64,000 nucleotides of DNA from Erwinia psidii (GCF_003846135.1 NZ_RHHM01000008.1:124001-188000), one strand, 5' to 3'; shown: positions 23,158 through 34,835, counted from the first letter of the stretch. Notes: a model not told the origin generated them from the letters alone. Made by a program: numbers and translations.

Positions 23158-23647
23158 AAAACATCCATAAAATGGCTGATTCAGTCGCGTTACAGATAAA
23201 CAGGCTGAAACAAACCTTAGGTTAATGACTTGTCATTTTTGGCCTGGGCAACGCGTCAGGTGAGAATGGGCTATCCGTGCCAAAAATGTCTGCGCCACGC
23301 GGGCTGATGCCCTGGGCAGAATACCGTCAGGTCAGCAGATGACCTGTGCAGGGGATTATAGCCGTGGTGATGATGGCATACAATTGCGGCTTCTTAAGCC
23401 CGGGTGTTTTCCCTGTACCGGGAAAATGCATAAGATTTATCTGACTATGAAGTGGCTATGGGCAGGAGATTGCACGCCATGTTGTATCGTGTCGTTTCTT
23501 TGCACACAATAAGTTAAAACGTTCGTTATACATAAAGAAAAGCCAGGTATGGCTGTCTGTTGCCGGATGCAGTATCCCGCTCAGATTAATGAAGGCAAAA
23601 AGTGTGCCCATCTGGAATCAGGGCCTGACACAAAATCAGGAGTTAGC
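23158..23647. other. Intergenic region ytfL-tamA (E. coli msrA position)
   Basis: A 490-bp region between divergent genes. It contains a perfect 7-bp inverted repeat, CAGGTCA-5 nt-TGACCTG (23328-23346), that could be an operator or hairpin. I see no trace of msrA. The tamA frame is open from 23549 but the chosen start is 23648. Confidence 0.5.
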
Positions 23648-25387
23648 GTGCCACGAATTCATTGGTATTGCATGTTTTGCCTGATCGCCGCCGCCCCTTT
23701 CGCTCAGGCAGCGAATGTGCGTTTGCAGGTAACAGGATTATCCGGGGAATTACAAAAGAATGTCCGTGCGCGGCTTTCCACCATTTCGAGTGATGAAGTC
23801 GCCTCTGATGGCCGCTTTCGCGCCCGCGTGGATGATGCGATCAAAGAGGGGCTGAAGGCGCTTGGGTATTATGAACCTGATATCGACTTCGAGCTTCAGC
23901 CGCCGCCGTCGGGCGGAAAGCGTCCGGTTTTGCTGGCCAAAGTTACACCGGGTAAACCAGTCATTCTGGCGGGAGAGACGGTGATTTTTCGTGGCGGAGC
24001 CAGTAAAGATCCCGATTATTTGGCGCTGCGTAGCACTGGTCGCGCTAAAATCGGTAAGGTGTTGAATCACGGTGATTATGACGGTTTTAAAAGTTCGCTG
24101 AGTAACCTGGCGCTGCGTAAAGGGTATTTTGATGCGGACTACGGCAAAAGCCAGCTTGGTGTTTCCGTGGAGCGGCGGCAGGCATTCTGGAATATCGACT
24201 ATAACAGTGGCGAGCGCTATCGCTTTGGTGCAGTAAGCTTTGAAGGTTCCCAGATCCGCGAAGAATACCTGCAAAATCTGGTGCCATTCAAAAAAGGCGA
24301 TGACTACAGCTCGCGGGATCTGGCTGAACTTAACCGTCGTCTTTCCGCCAGCGGCTGGTTTAATTCCGTGGTGGTGGCTCCGCAGTTTGAACAGGGACGC
24401 AAAAGCAAAATTCTGCCATTACACGGCGTGGTCAGCCCACGCACTAAAAACACCATCGAAACCGGCGTGGGCTATTCCACGGACGTTGGCCCTCGCGTTA
24501 AGGCCACCTGGAAAAGACCGTGGGTTAATTCCTATGGTCACAGTTTCACTACCAGCGCCAACATCTCAGCGCCTGAGCAGCAGCTCGACTTCAGCTATAA
24601 AATCCCGCTACTGAAAGCGCCCATTGAGCAGTATTACCTGTTGCAGGGGGGACTGAAAAGAACCGACCTGAATGATACCAAAGCGGATTCATCCACGCTG
24701 GCGGCTTCGCGCTACTGGGAAGCCGAATCCGGCTGGCAGCGGGCGGTTAACCTGCGCTGGAGTCTTGATCACTTTACCCAGGCTAACGTCACCAATACCA
24801 CCATGTTGATCTATCCTGGGGTCAGCATCAACCGCACCCGTTCAAAGGGGGGGCTGATGCCGGACTGGGGGGATTCACAGCGTTACTCGCTGGATGTATC
24901 TGACACCAGTTGGGGATCGGATATTGATTTTGCCGTGGTGCAGGCGCAAAACGTCTGGATCAGAACGCTGGCAGAGAAGCATCGTTTTGTGTTGCGTGGC
25001 AATCTTGGCTGGATTGAAACCAATGACTTTGATCGTGTGCCGCCGGATCTGCGATTCTTTGCCGGGGGTGACCGCAGCATTCGCGGTTACAAATATAAAG
25101 GTATCTCTCCGCGTGACGATGACGGCAAACTGACCGGTGCATCCAAACTGGCCACCGGATCGCTGGAGTATCAGTACAACGTCAGCGGCAAATGGTGGGG
25201 CGCGGTATTTGTCGATTCCGGGGAAGCCGTCAATGATATCAGACAGAGCGACGTTAAAACCGGTGCCGGTTTTGGCGTGCGCTGGCAGTCGCCGGTTGGG
25301 CCTGTCAAACTGGATATCGCTCGCCCGATTGGTGATGATAACAACCGGGATATACAGTTCTACATCGGATTGGGGCCTGAATTATGA
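23648..25387 (+). CDS. tamA: Translocation and assembly module outer membrane protein TamA
   Basis: A 579-residue Omp85-family protein. The signal peptide (about 1-21, ending FAQA) is followed by three POTRA domains (about 22-265) and a 16-stranded barrel with the conserved [14 protein letters not shown] motif and C-terminal IGLGPEL. With TamB it moves autotransporters and phospholipids to the outer membrane. GTG 23648 is chosen: AGGAG lies 5 bp upstream, and a start at 23549 would put 33 unconserved residues before the signal peptide. It overlaps tamB by 4 bp. Confidence 0.96.
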   Translation: MPRIHWYCMFCLIAAAPFAQAANVRLQVTGLSGELQKNVRARLSTISSDEVASDGRFRARVDDAIKEGLKALGYYEPDIDFELQPPPSGGKRPVLLAKVTPGKPVILAGETVIFRGGASKDPDYLALRSTGRAKIGKVLNHGDYDGFKSSLSNLALRKGYFDADYGKSQLGVSVERRQAFWNIDYNSGERYRFGAVSFEGSQIREEYLQNLVPFKKGDDYSSRDLAELNRRLSASGWFNSVVVAPQFEQGRKSKILPLHGVVSPRTKNTIETGVGYSTDVGPRVKATWKRPWVNSYGHSFTTSANISAPEQQLDFSYKIPLLKAPIEQYYLLQGGLKRTDLNDTKADSSTLAASRYWEAESGWQRAVNLRWSLDHFTQANVTNTTMLIYPGVSINRTRSKGGLMPDWGDSQRYSLDVSDTSWGSDIDFAVVQAQNVWIRTLAEKHRFVLRGNLGWIETNDFDRVPPDLRFFAGGDRSIRGYKYKGISPRDDDGKLTGASKLATGSLEYQYNVSGKWWGAVFVDSGEAVNDIRQSDVKTGAGFGVRWQSPVGPVKLDIARPIGDDNNRDIQFYIGLGPEL

Positions 25388-28300
25388 GTCGCTGGAAGAA
25401 GGTCCTGATTGGCATCTTGCTTTTTCTGCTGCTGCTGTTGAGCGGCGTGACGTTTTTAATTGTTACCACGCCGGGACTGCATCTGTTGCTGAATGGTGCA
25501 ACGCGTTGGGTGCCTGGTCTGGCTATCAAACAGGTTAATGGTGGCTGGCGCGATCTTCGTGTCAGCGGCTTGCGATATGAAATGCCGGGTATCACGGTGA
25601 ATGTCGGTGAATTTCATCTCGCGGTCCGGTTGGGTTGCCTGCGACACAGTGCCTTTTGCGTGAACGAGATCGGTCTGAAAGATGTACAGGTGACGACAGA
25701 CAGCAAAAAAATGGCACCCTCTTCAGCCGTGCCAGAAGAAGAGAACAGCGCAACCACTGAACTGAGTACGCCTTATCCCGTCACCTTACGTCATCTGACG
25801 TTGCACAACATCAATGTGACGGTGGATGACACGGCAATATCACTGGCGGATTTCACCTCCGGTATTCACTGGCAGGGGCGCGCGCTCACGCTGACACCTA
25901 CCCACATTCAGGGCCTGTTAATTACTTTGCCAAAGGCGGCGAGGGTCGCTGATGAACAGGTGGTGCAATCAAAAGTAAAGCAGCCGCAGGAAGCGCCCCT
26001 GGGACAGACGCTGAAAGCCCTGTTCGCCAAACCGCTACTGCCTGAGCTGCCTGATTTCAGAATGCCGCTGGATGTGGATATTCAGCAAATCCTGGGAGAG
26101 CAGCTACGTATTACCGGCGACAGCGATATTGCGGTTAACCGCCTGCTGGTAAAAGCCCGTACCGAAGATCGTCTGCTGCATCTGGAAACGCTGGATGTGG
26201 ACTCGCCATTGGGACAGTTGAATGCACAGGGACAGGCCACACTGAGCGGAAACTGGCCGGTGAGTTTTACCCTGAACAGTGCCGCAAACGTCGATCCAAT
26301 AAAGGGTGAGAAAATTAAAATAACGGCGGCAGGTGGCCTGCGTGAGCAACTGGGCGTGGCGCTAAACCTTTCCGGTCCTGTGCAGATGCAAATGGATGCG
26401 CAAACCCGACTGGCAGAAGTCGGCCTGCCGCTGTCGGTAACGCTGCAAAGCCCCCAGCTACGCTGGCCGCTGACCGGAGAAGCAGCCTGGCAGGCGGACG
26501 ATCTGCATTTCAGTTTTAGCGGCAAAATGACGGACTATGTAATGTCACTGAAAGCGGCACTGAAAGGGGAGGCCATTCCGCCTGCCACCCTGACGCTGGA
26601 CGGAAAAGGCAACGCAGAGCAGTTTTCTCTGGATAAACTCCGTCTGGCGGCCCTGCAAGGCAATACCGATCTTACCGCGTTGGTGGACTGGAGCAAAGCC
26701 ATTAGCTGGCACAGTGAGTTAACGCTGTCCGGCATTAACACGGCCAAACAGTATCCTGACTGGCCTGCAAAACTGGACGGGAAAATCACCACGCGCGGCA
26801 GTCTGTATGGCGGAAGCTGGCAGGTGCGGGTACCGGAGCTGCAACTACGCGGTAACGTCAGACAAAATGCGGTGACGGCGGATGGCGCGCTGTACGCTAA
26901 CAGCTACAACCAGTGGGATATACCGGGTATCCGGCTGGTGCTGGGACGTAACAACGTTGATTTGAAAGGCTCGCTCGGCGATAAGCTCAATCTCGATGCC
27001 AGCATTGACGCACGCCATCTGGACCATGCGCTGCCGGGGCTTGGCGGCGTGGCGGAGGGGACAATCAAAGCGCGTGGCGATTTGAAAACGCCGCAACTGT
27101 TGGCCGATCTGACAGCCAGCGGTCTGCGCTGGCAGGCGATGAGCATTGGTCGCGTTGCCCTGAAAGGTGAAGTCAGTTCCGGTGAGCAGATCCAGGGGAC
27201 GCTTGCGTTGCGGCTCGATCGCCTCAAGCAGGATGCGCTGGAGATTTCCCGCCTCAATCTGGAGGCGAACGGCAGTGAGAAGCAGCACCAGCTGAAGCTT
27301 TCCGTCAATGGTAAGCCAGTATCGGGGCAGTTACAGCTCAATGGCAGTTTCGATCGGCAGGCGCAGCGCTGGCAGGGTAGCCTGAATAATACCCGTTTTG
27401 ATACGCCGGTTGGCGTCTGGCGTCTGACGCGGGCTATTTCACTGGATTATCTCAACAGCACGCAGACGGTTTCTGTCGGCGCACACTGTTGGCAGAACCC
27501 TGATGCCGAGCTTTGCGTACCGCAAACCATTGAGGCAGGGCCATCCGGCCATGCAAAGGTGGTGCTTAATCGTTTCAATCTGGCCATGGTGAAGCCTTTC
27601 CTCAGCAATGAAACCAAACTCAGCGGGATATTTAGCGGCGATGCTGATGTTAGCTGGACAGCCGATGGTGCGCTGCCAGAGGGCCGCATTGCCCTGAAAG
27701 GCAAAGGCGTGAAGGTTGAGCAGGATGTGCAGGGCAACACCTTGCCGATTGCCTTTGATACGTTGAACCTTAATGCGGCGTTGCGTAATGGCAAGGCGCA
27801 GCTCGACTGGCTGGTTCGTATTGCAAAAAATGGTCAGCTCGACGGTAGTCTGGAGATAGCCGATCCGCAAAAGAAACGGCTGCTTTCGGGGAACGTGAAC
27901 ATTACCCGCTTCAATCTGGCTTTGCTCAATCCTGCTCTGATGCAGGGTGAGAAAGTGGCCGGGATGCTGAACAGCAATTTGCGCCTTGGCGGCAGTCTGC
28001 AAAAACCGCAGGTATTTGGTCAGCTGGCACTAAAAAGTGTCAATGTGCAGGGCAACTTTATGCCGGTTGATCTCACTACCGCCAGCGTAAATATGCTGTT
28101 TAACGGCATGAGTTCGACCCTGGAAGGGGTGGTACAGACATCCCGTGGGCAGATTGCGCTAAATGGTGATGCGGACTGGAGCCAGCTGAATGCCTGGCGG
28201 GCGCGTATTGCTGCCAAAGGAACCCGTGTACGCGTAACCGTGCCACCGATGGTCAGGATGGATGTCTCGCCCGATCTGGTGTTTGAAGCCACGCCACAGC

Positions 28301-29151
28301 TGTTCAATCTGAGTGGTCGTGTCGACATTCCGTGGGCGAGGATAGTGGTGCAGGAGGTGCCGGAAAGCGCAGTCGGTGTCTCTTCTGACGAGGTGCTGCT
28401 GGATAAAAACCTGCAACCCGTTGCCCCTCAAACTGCCTCGATCCCGATCAACAGCAATCTGGTGATCCATATCGGTGATGATGCCCGGCTTAATGCCTTT
28501 GGCCTGAAAGCGAAACTGAATGGCGATCTGAAGCTGGCACAGGATCGCCGGGGGCTGGGCCTTAATGGGCAGATCAATATTCCTTCCGGGCGTTTCCATG
28601 CTTACGGACAGGATCTTATCGTGCGTAAAGGGGAATTGCAGTTCGCAGGCCCTGTCGATCAGCCTTACCTGAATATTGAAGCGATCCGCAATCCCGAAGT
28701 AACCGAAGACAGCGTTACTGCGGGCGTTCGTGTGACCGGCCTGGCAGACGAACCCAAGGTGGAGGTGTTCTCCGATCCCTCAATGTCACAACAGGAAGCG
28801 CTCTCTTATCTGCTTCGTGGGCAGGGGCTGGATGCTTCCGGTAGCGACAGCGCTGCATTAACTTCCGCGCTGGTTGGATTGGGGCTTGCGCAAAGTGGTC
28901 AGGTTGTGGGTAAAATCGGTGAGACTTTCGGCGTGAGTAATCTTGCTTTGGACACCACTGGCGTCGGCGACAGTCAGCAGGTTCAGGTAAGTGGCTACGT
29001 ATTGCCGGGTTTGCAGGTAAAATATGGTGTTGGTATATTCGATTCACTGGCGACCTTAACACTGCGTTATCGCCTGATGCCCAAGCTTTATTTGGAAGCC
29101 GTGTCTGGCGTGGACCAGGCACTTGATGTGCTCTATCAGTTTGAGTTTTAG
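25384..29151 (+). CDS. tamB: Translocation and assembly module inner membrane protein TamB
   Basis: A 1255-residue AsmA-like protein. One N-terminal transmembrane segment (about 7-27) anchors it in the inner membrane; a very long beta-taco groove then spans the periplasm, ending in the C-terminal DUF490/TamB domain (about 900-1255) that docks on TamA. Length is close to E. coli TamB (1259). ATG overlaps the tamA stop codon by 4 bp, showing coupling, and ytfP follows after 2 bp. Confidence 0.97.
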   Translation: MSRWKKVLIGILLFLLLLLSGVTFLIVTTPGLHLLLNGATRWVPGLAIKQVNGGWRDLRVSGLRYEMPGITVNVGEFHLAVRLGCLRHSAFCVNEIGLKDVQVTTDSKKMAPSSAVPEEENSATTELSTPYPVTLRHLTLHNINVTVDDTAISLADFTSGIHWQGRALTLTPTHIQGLLITLPKAARVADEQVVQSKVKQPQEAPLGQTLKALFAKPLLPELPDFRMPLDVDIQQILGEQLRITGDSDIAVNRLLVKARTEDRLLHLETLDVDSPLGQLNAQGQATLSGNWPVSFTLNSAANVDPIKGEKIKITAAGGLREQLGVALNLSGPVQMQMDAQTRLAEVGLPLSVTLQSPQLRWPLTGEAAWQADDLHFSFSGKMTDYVMSLKAALKGEAIPPATLTLDGKGNAEQFSLDKLRLAALQGNTDLTALVDWSKAISWHSELTLSGINTAKQYPDWPAKLDGKITTRGSLYGGSWQVRVPELQLRGNVRQNAVTADGALYANSYNQWDIPGIRLVLGRNNVDLKGSLGDKLNLDASIDARHLDHALPGLGGVAEGTIKARGDLKTPQLLADLTASGLRWQAMSIGRVALKGEVSSGEQIQGTLALRLDRLKQDALEISRLNLEANGSEKQHQLKLSVNGKPVSGQLQLNGSFDRQAQRWQGSLNNTRFDTPVGVWRLTRAISLDYLNSTQTVSVGAHCWQNPDAELCVPQTIEAGPSGHAKVVLNRFNLAMVKPFLSNETKLSGIFSGDADVSWTADGALPEGRIALKGKGVKVEQDVQGNTLPIAFDTLNLNAALRNGKAQLDWLVRIAKNGQLDGSLEIADPQKKRLLSGNVNITRFNLALLNPALMQGEKVAGMLNSNLRLGGSLQKPQVFGQLALKSVNVQGNFMPVDLTTASVNMLFNGMSSTLEGVVQTSRGQIALNGDADWSQLNAWRARIAAKGTRVRVTVPPMVRMDVSPDLVFEATPQLFNLSGRVDIPWARIVVQEVPESAVGVSSDEVLLDKNLQPVAPQTASIPINSNLVIHIGDDARLNAFGLKAKLNGDLKLAQDRRGLGLNGQINIPSGRFHAYGQDLIVRKGELQFAGPVDQPYLNIEAIRNPEVTEDSVTAGVRVTGLADEPKVEVFSDPSMSQQEALSYLLRGQGLDASGSDSAALTSALVGLGLAQSGQVVGKIGETFGVSNLALDTTGVGDSQQVQVSGYVLPGLQVKYGVGIFDSLATLTLRYRLMPKLYLEAVSGVDQALDVLYQFEF

Positions 29152-29153
29152 CA

Positions 29154-29507
29154 ATGCGAATAATTGTCTACGGTAGCCTGAGGCGTAAGCAGGGCAACAG
29201 TCACTGGATGACCAACGCTCAATGGCTCGGCGATCACCAGATTGACGGCTACGATCTGTATAATCTGGGGCACTACCCTGGCGTGGTAACCGGCACCGGT
29301 CAGGTCTGTTGTGAGGTTTACCGGATTGATGCCTCCACGCTGGGTGAGCTGGATGCACTACGCGGCAAGGGGGAAGAGTATAAGCGAGAGCTGGTACAAA
29401 CGCCTTTTGGTAGTGCCTGGCTCTACGTGTATCAGCGTTCTGTCAAAGGAAAACAGCGTCTTAAGAGTGGTGACTGGTTGCTGCGTGATGCGGAACAAGC
29501 TGACTGA
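29154..29507 (+). CDS. ytfP: YtfP, gamma-glutamylcyclotransferase-fold protein
   Basis: A 117-residue GGCT-fold (AIG2-like) protein. The substrate-loop motif VYGSLRRKQGNSHW at 4-17 is characteristic, and the likely catalytic Glu lies in GKGEEYKRELV (about 71-81). The in vivo substrate is not established. It is the third gene of tamA-tamB-ytfP and is followed by a strong terminator. Confidence 0.92.
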   Translation: MRIIVYGSLRRKQGNSHWMTNAQWLGDHQIDGYDLYNLGHYPGVVTGTGQVCCEVYRIDASTLGELDALRGKGEEYKRELVQTPFGSAWLYVYQRSVKGKQRLKSGDWLLRDAEQAD

Positions 29508-29522
29508 CTGCTTTACAAACAA

Positions 29523-29551
29523 AAACACCGCTCGGTGAGCGGTGTTTTTTT
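29523..29551. terminator. Bidirectional terminator ytfP/ppa
   Basis: AAACACCGCTC pairs with GAGCGGTGTTT around a 3-nt loop, with A-rich and T-rich flanks. It lies between the convergent ytfP and ppa genes. Confidence 0.94.
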
Positions 29552-29565
29552 ACGGCAGAAATAAA

Positions 29566-30096
29566 TTATTGCTTCGCCGCACGTTCGAAAGAGCTAAGGA
29601 TTTCTGCTTTCGCCGCTTCCGCGTTATCCCAGCCTTCCACTTTCACCCATTTGCCTTTTTCCAGAGCTTTATATTGCTCAAAGAAGTGCGTGATTTGACC
29701 GCGCAGCAGCTCAGGGAGGTCGTTCACATCTTTAATGTGATCGTACTCTTTGGACAGTTTCGTGTGTGGAACGGCAACCAGTTTGGCATCTTCACCCGAT
29801 TCGTCGGTCATTTTCAATACGCCGACCGGACGGCAACGGATCACAGAGCCTGGCTGCAATGGATAAGGGGTAGGCACCAGTACATCGACCGGGTCACCAT
29901 CCAGTGACAGGGTATGGTTGATGTATCCGTAGTTGCACGGATAGAACATCGCGGTTGCCATAAAGCGGTCAACAAACAGTGCACCAGACTCTTTATCCAC
30001 TTCGTATTTGATTGGCGCGGCGTTGGCCGGGATCTCAATTACCACGTAGATGTCTTCTGGCAGATCTTTACCCGCTGGAACCTGGTTCAAACTCAT
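29566..30096 (-). CDS. ppa: Inorganic pyrophosphatase
   Basis: A 176-residue family I soluble pyrophosphatase, the same length as E. coli Ppa. The metal-binding aspartates are in [10 protein letters not shown] (about 65-74); [17 protein letters not shown] (about 87-103) is also diagnostic. A TTG two codons upstream keeps the frame open, but ATG 30096 with AAGGA upstream gives the standard N-terminus. It is cytoplasmic and drives biosynthetic reactions by removing pyrophosphate. Confidence 0.97.
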   Translation of the reverse strand: MSLNQVPAGKDLPEDIYVVIEIPANAAPIKYEVDKESGALFVDRFMATAMFYPCNYGYINHTLSLDGDPVDVLVPTPYPLQPGSVIRCRPVGVLKMTDESGEDAKLVAVPHTKLSKEYDHIKDVNDLPELLRGQITHFFEQYKALEKGKWVKVEGWDNAEAAKAEILSSFERAAKQ

Positions 30097-30361
30097 GGTC
30101 AATTCCTTACATATCAGTCTTCGATCAAGTGGCGCTCATTATAGCTGACTGGTGATGAAAGTATCCCCCCTTTTTGGCGTTTCGGAATGCTCCAGTATGG
30201 TCCTGAACGCTTCTGCTTTGCCCACCGTGCTGATAAGTTGAGCTAAAATTATGGCGAAATTTTAACCAAAAATCCTGGTATTCTTCACGGTGGACATTTT
30301 TTCTGCAATTCATGTTGGTGGTTTTCCAAAAATTTGCACTATTACTCACTGTTAAGAATTA

Positions 30362-30508
30362 ATGGATTATCAGATTAAGATGTTGATATCAGCTATCACC
30401 TGGGGTCTTATTGTTGCAATAGTTCTGCATTTTTGGCAGCTTTACGCTATAAGACGCCGGATATACTCTCTTTTTTCTCACGCCATTCAGAATGCTTCCA
30501 TCAATTAA
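30362..30508 (+). CDS. Possible 48-residue single-span membrane protein
   Basis: A short frame, MDYQIKMLISAITWGLIVAI... with a hydrophobic segment at about 7-26 and a basic cytoplasmic stretch IRRRIY (about 30-35). The shape is that of a small membrane protein, but the ribosome binding site is weak (TTAAGAATTA) and I recognise no family. It ends just before the sigma-28 promoter of the next gene. It may be fortuitous. Confidence 0.3.
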   Translation: MDYQIKMLISAITWGLIVAIVLHFWQLYAIRRRIYSLFSHAIQNASIN

Positions 30509-30510
30509 GC

Positions 30511-30538
30511 TAAATGTTCCGCCAGTTGCTGCCGATAA
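30511..30538 (+). promoter_or_regulatory. Sigma-28 (FliA) promoter of the Tsr-like chemoreceptor gene
   Basis: TAAATGTT (30511-30518), 12 nt, GCCGATAA (30531-30538). The -10 is a perfect FliA element and the -35 is the same as that of the other receptor in this window; spacing is one base longer than optimal. It lies 55 bp before the receptor start. Confidence 0.78.
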
Positions 30539-30592
30539 TCTTAATCTCTTTTTGGCGATTACAGGTTATATGGTTCCTGGGGGTGTCAGATT

Positions 30593-32155
30593 ATGCTTAA
30601 AAAAGTATCAATACGAACCGGTCTGTTAGTTTTGTTAGCATTAATGACAATGATGCTATTGGTGGTCAGTGTGATGGGCATTATTGCCATCAACAAAGGG
30701 AATCGTTCTCTGGATGTGGTGAATCGCATTCAGGGCGTTGAGTTGAATAGTCTGTTACTGACCAACAACAATTTGCTCTATGCCCGCGCTGCCGCTGCCC
30801 TGTCCATACGTAAAATGGAAATTGGTCTGCCCAATGAATCCCGCGCGGTTTACGGACAGGCCAGCACCTACATCGCGGCGTCTCATGAAGAGATGAAAAA
30901 ATTTGTTGATGCTGGCACCGTTACCGCCCATGGCAAAATGCTGGCCGATGCGATTATTGCCGCCTACGAAAAATATATGGCAGAGGGTATCCAGCCGATG
31001 ATGGCTGCGGTACAAAGAGAAGATCCTGATAGCTATTATTCTTTGCTTGAGGGCAAGCTGGCACCACTCAATATTGCGTTATCCAAAACGGTGAATGAAT
31101 TCAAGTTTTTTGCCGATCAGGTAACCAATGCCCGTCTGGAAGAGGCGGCCAGGAATCAGCAAATTCTGACCTTGCTGATCGTCTGTTGCGGCATTTTGAC
31201 GGTTATCCTGTTAAGTGCTTCCTGGGTCCTGCTACGGGTTATTCTGCTCACACCGCTGGATTCCGCTATCGAACATCTTGAATTTGTTGCCGCGGGGGAT
31301 TTGACACAAATCCTGCCGGACAGTGGTAAAAATGAGCTGGGCCGCCTGAACAGCGCCCTGGCTGAAATGCAGATGTCATTGCAACAGTCTGTCAGTCGGG
31401 TACGTGATGCCAGTATACAAATCGATACCGGTAGCCGGGAGCTGTCTTTTGGCAACCTGAATCTTTCGCAACGCACGGAAGAGTCAGCGGCTTCCCTTGA
31501 GCAGACTGCCGCCAGCATGGAGCAGCTTACCGCCACCGTTAAACTGAATGCTGAGAACGCCAGCCAGGCGCATGAGCTGGCGCAATCCGTTTCTGAAAGT
31601 GCTGAACGTGGCAGTACGGTTGTCAATTATGTGATGGAGAAAATGCAGGAAATCACCCACAGCTCAAGACGGATTGGTGACATTCTCGGCGTCATTGATG
31701 GTATCGCATTCCAGACCAACATTCTGGCACTTAACGCCTCTGTGGAAGCAGCCCGCGCTGGTGAACAGGGCAGGGGCTTTGCGGTGGTTGCCAGCGAAGT
31801 GCGCAATCTGGCGCAACGCAGTGCGACAGCGGCAAAAGAGATCCGTGAACTGATTGGGGAATCGGAGATCCGCGTGACGGAAGGATCGCAGATGGCGACC
31901 AAAGCCGGGGATACCATGCACGAAATCGCCAGTGAAGTGATGCGGGTGACCTCGTTGATGAAAGAGATATCCAGCGCATCACAGGAGCAGAGTAAGGGCA
32001 TTGAGCAGGTAAACCTGGCCGTGACGCAAATGGATGAGGTGGCACAACAAAACGCCGCGCTGGTGGAGCAGGCTGCTGCGGCTACGCAGTCGCTTGAGGA
32101 ACAATCACAGCAACTGGTTCAGTCGATGGCGGTATTTAAAGTCAGCCTGGCATAA
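30593..32155 (+). CDS. Methyl-accepting chemotaxis protein, Tar/Tsr type
   Basis: A 520-residue transducer: TM1 at about 8-32, a periplasmic four-helix-bundle sensor (about 33-187), TM2 about 188-214, HAMP about 215-268, and a signalling domain with the conserved tip [20 protein letters not shown] (about 363-382). Methylation helices flank the tip. It ends FKVSLA, without the NWETF receptor-methylase tether of Tar and Tsr. A FliA-type promoter precedes it. The ligand is not predictable by eye. It sits between ppa and fbp. Confidence 0.93.
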   Translation: MLKKVSIRTGLLVLLALMTMMLLVVSVMGIIAINKGNRSLDVVNRIQGVELNSLLLTNNNLLYARAAAALSIRKMEIGLPNESRAVYGQASTYIAASHEEMKKFVDAGTVTAHGKMLADAIIAAYEKYMAEGIQPMMAAVQREDPDSYYSLLEGKLAPLNIALSKTVNEFKFFADQVTNARLEEAARNQQILTLLIVCCGILTVILLSASWVLLRVILLTPLDSAIEHLEFVAAGDLTQILPDSGKNELGRLNSALAEMQMSLQQSVSRVRDASIQIDTGSRELSFGNLNLSQRTEESAASLEQTAASMEQLTATVKLNAENASQAHELAQSVSESAERGSTVVNYVMEKMQEITHSSRRIGDILGVIDGIAFQTNILALNASVEAARAGEQGRGFAVVASEVRNLAQRSATAAKEIRELIGESEIRVTEGSQMATKAGDTMHEIASEVMRVTSLMKEISSASQEQSKGIEQVNLAVTQMDEVAQQNAALVEQAAAATQSLEEQSQQLVQSMAVFKVSLA

Positions 32156-32157
32156 CG

Positions 32158-32183
32158 CCAGGCGATCCTGAGATCGCCTGGTT
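32158..32183 (+). terminator. Hairpin after the Tsr-like receptor gene
   Basis: A perfect 10-bp stem, CCAGGCGATC with GATCGCCTGG, loop CTGA, begins 2 bp after the stop codon. Only two T residues follow, so it is a weak intrinsic terminator. Confidence 0.6.
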
Positions 32184-32274
32184 GCCGGAAGAGGGAGGTG
32201 AACCGCCTGCCACCGACAGATAACGTTGACAGCACGAAGCGGTATGGGTTGAACCATCCGCTTTTTTGTCTCCG

Positions 32275-33273
32275 TCAGGCATCCGGGAACTGACTCAGGA
32301 AACGTTCCTGATCGTTCACCATTTCGGTATTGCCTACAAAGAACGGTGAGCGTTGGTGCAGGGTTTGCGGTACCAGGTCCAGAATACGGTTTGCGCCATC
32401 GCTGGCTTTGCCACCTGCCTGTTCCGCAAGAAATGCCATCGGGTTGCATTCATACAGCAGACGCAGCTTACCTTTTGGATGGCTGGCGGTGCTTGGATAA
32501 AGATAGATCCCGCCTTTCAGCAGATTACGATGGAAATCTGCCACCAGTGAGCCGATATAACGTGAGGTATAAGGGCGGTGCGATGCCTTATCTTCTTCCT
32601 GGCAGAATTTCAGGTACTTTTTCACACCCTGCGGGAAGCGGATGTAATTTCCTTCGTTAATGGAATAGGTATACCCCTTTTCAGGAAATTCCATTTTTTC
32701 AGCACTGAGGCAGAAAACGCCCAATGAAGGATCGTAGGTGAAAGCATGGACGCCACAGCCGGTGGTATAAACCAGCATGGTGGACGAGCCATAAACCACA
32801 TACCCTGCGGCGACCTGCTGGCTGCCCGGCTGCAGGAAATCTTCCTCCGTTACCGGGGTGCCAGACGGGGTGATACGGCGGTAGATAGAGAAAATGGTGC
32901 CGACAGAAACGTTGACGTCGATATTGGATGAACCATCCAGAGGGTCCATCAGTACCACGTATTTTCCGTTTTCAACGCCTTCGAAGATGACAATTTCATC
33001 TTCTTCTTCCGACGCGATACCGGCCACAATTCCGCGTGCTTTCAGCGCCGCTTTGAGTTTTTCATTGGCAAACAGATCGAGTTTCATCTGCTGTTCGCCC
33101 TGAATATTCTCAGCACCGCTGGCACCCAGAATGTCCACCAGGCCGGCTTTATTTATATCGCGATGAATTATTTTCGCGCCCAGCTTGATGGCTGAAATCA
33201 GAGCCGTCAGCTCACCTGTGGCGTGAGGAAAGTCGTGTTGCTTCTCGACGATGAATTCGCCTAACGTTTTCAT
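32275..33273 (-). CDS. fbp: Fructose-1,6-bisphosphatase class I
   Basis: A 332-residue gluconeogenic enzyme, the same length as E. coli Fbp. The metal/phosphate motif is [15 protein letters not shown] (about 112-126), and [15 protein letters not shown] (about 280-294) is in the C-terminal part. It converts fructose-1,6-bisphosphate to fructose-6-phosphate. It is divergent from mpl, as in E. coli. Confidence 0.97.
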   Translation of the reverse strand: MKTLGEFIVEKQHDFPHATGELTALISAIKLGAKIIHRDINKAGLVDILGASGAENIQGEQQMKLDLFANEKLKAALKARGIVAGIASEEEDEIVIFEGVENGKYVVLMDPLDGSSNIDVNVSVGTIFSIYRRITPSGTPVTEEDFLQPGSQQVAAGYVVYGSSTMLVYTTGCGVHAFTYDPSLGVFCLSAEKMEFPEKGYTYSINEGNYIRFPQGVKKYLKFCQEEDKASHRPYTSRYIGSLVADFHRNLLKGGIYLYPSTASHPKGKLRLLYECNPMAFLAEQAGGKASDGANRILDLVPQTLHQRSPFFVGNTEMVNDQERFLSQFPDA

Positions 33274-33441
33274 AACACAATTCCTGAATCTGCGGTTGAA
33301 CAGCAGTTTAATTAATAAACTGCCTGTATGTGCGTAGGCAGTGTAGCCGAATGGATGCTAAAGAACATAGGGCAAATCCGTTTCTTCCGCTCGAGGGTGA
33401 CGGTACACTATGGCCCGAACTTTCCAGTTAACGGACTTTTT

Positions 33442-34800
33442 ATGCGTATCCATATCCTCGGCATCTGCGGTACTTTCATGGGAGGGCTGGCGATGCTGGC
33501 CCGCGCTCTGGGGCATGAAGTGACCGGCTCTGATGCCAACGTCTATCCGCCAATGAGCACGCTTTTGGAAAAGCAAGGTATTGATTTAATACAGGGTTAT
33601 GATGTTTCTCAGCTTGATCAGGCACCCGATTTGGTGATTATTGGCAACGCCATGGCCAGAGGGAACGCCTGTGTTGAAGCGGTGCTTGAACGCAATATTC
33701 CTTATCTTTCCGGTCCGCAATGGCTGCATGACTTTGTGCTAAAAGATCGCTGGGTGCTGGCGGTGGCCGGTACGCATGGTAAGACCACCACAGCGGGAAT
33801 GGTTGCGTGGATTTTACAGGCCTGCGGGCTGGAACCGGGTTTTGTGATTGGCGGCGTACCGGGAAATTTCCAGCTATCGGCAACGCTCGGAAACAGTCCG
33901 TTCTTCGTCATCGAAGCAGACGAATATGACTGTGCTTTTTTCGACAAACGTTCCAAATTTGTCCACTACTGTCCGCGCACGTTGATCCTCAACAACCTTG
34001 AGTTTGACCATGCCGATATCTTTGACGATCTGCGGGCGATCCAGCGTCAGTTTCATCATCTGGTGCGTATCGTGCCTGGAAGCGGCAGGATACTGGTGCC
34101 AGAAGATGACACCAACCTGAAGCAGGTGCTGTCGATGGGCTGCTGGAGCGAACAGGAGAGCCTGGGTGAGGAGGGGGGCTGGCAGGCGAAAAAGCTGTCG
34201 CAGGACGCCTCACGCTGGGAAGTCTGGCTGGATGGCGAGAAAGTGGCGGAAGTCAACTGGGCGCTGGTGGGTGAACACAACATGCATAATGGCCTGATGG
34301 CCATTGCTGCGGCGCGCCACGTTGGCGTGAAACCAGAGGATGCCGGACGGGCCCTCAACGACTTTATCAATGCCCGTCGTCGTCTCGAACTGCGTGGCGA
34401 AGCGAGCGGGATAAAAGTGTATGATGATTTTGCCCATCATCCCACGGCGATCCTCGCGACCATGACCGCACTCCGCAGTAAAGTGGGTGGAACGGCACGC
34501 ATTCTGGCGGTGCTTGAGCCACGCTCCAACACCATGAAAATGGGTATCAGCAAGGACGATCTCGCTCCGGCGCTCGCTCGGGCAGACGAGGTGTTTCTGT
34601 TCCAGCCGCATCACATTCCGTGGCAGGTGTCCGAAGTCGCTGATGCCTGCGTGCAGCCCGCGTACTGGAGCGCTGATGTGGATGCGCTGGTGGAAACCAT
34701 CGCCAAAACGGCTCAGTCGGGAGATACCATCCTGGTGATGAGCAACGGGGGCTTTGGCGGAATTCATCAGAAGCTACTGGATCGGCTGGCGAAGAAATAG
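33442..34800 (+). CDS. mpl: UDP-N-acetylmuramate:L-alanyl-gamma-D-glutamyl-meso-DAP ligase Mpl
   Basis: A 452-residue Mur-ligase family enzyme that reattaches recycled murein tripeptide to UDP-MurNAc. The N-terminal Rossmann motif is HILGICGTFMGGLA (about 4-17), the ATP P-loop AGTHGKTTT (about 109-117), and NNLEFDHADIF and GEHNMHNGLMAIAAA mark the central domain. ATG 33442 gives the enteric start MRIHILGICGTF; the frame upstream to 33328 is not conserved. Confidence 0.96.
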   Translation: MRIHILGICGTFMGGLAMLARALGHEVTGSDANVYPPMSTLLEKQGIDLIQGYDVSQLDQAPDLVIIGNAMARGNACVEAVLERNIPYLSGPQWLHDFVLKDRWVLAVAGTHGKTTTAGMVAWILQACGLEPGFVIGGVPGNFQLSATLGNSPFFVIEADEYDCAFFDKRSKFVHYCPRTLILNNLEFDHADIFDDLRAIQRQFHHLVRIVPGSGRILVPEDDTNLKQVLSMGCWSEQESLGEEGGWQAKKLSQDASRWEVWLDGEKVAEVNWALVGEHNMHNGLMAIAAARHVGVKPEDAGRALNDFINARRRLELRGEASGIKVYDDFAHHPTAILATMTALRSKVGGTARILAVLEPRSNTMKMGISKDDLAPALARADEVFLFQPHHIPWQVSEVADACVQPAYWSADVDALVETIAKTAQSGDTILVMSNGGFGGIHQKLLDRLAKK

Positions 34801-34835
34801 CACAACGCAGACGTCATCAGTAAAGCAGGTGTGAC

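Noticed and set aside
30125-30349. Minus-strand 74-codon frame upstream of ppa
   Set aside because: Translation looks random and it covers the ppa promoter region.
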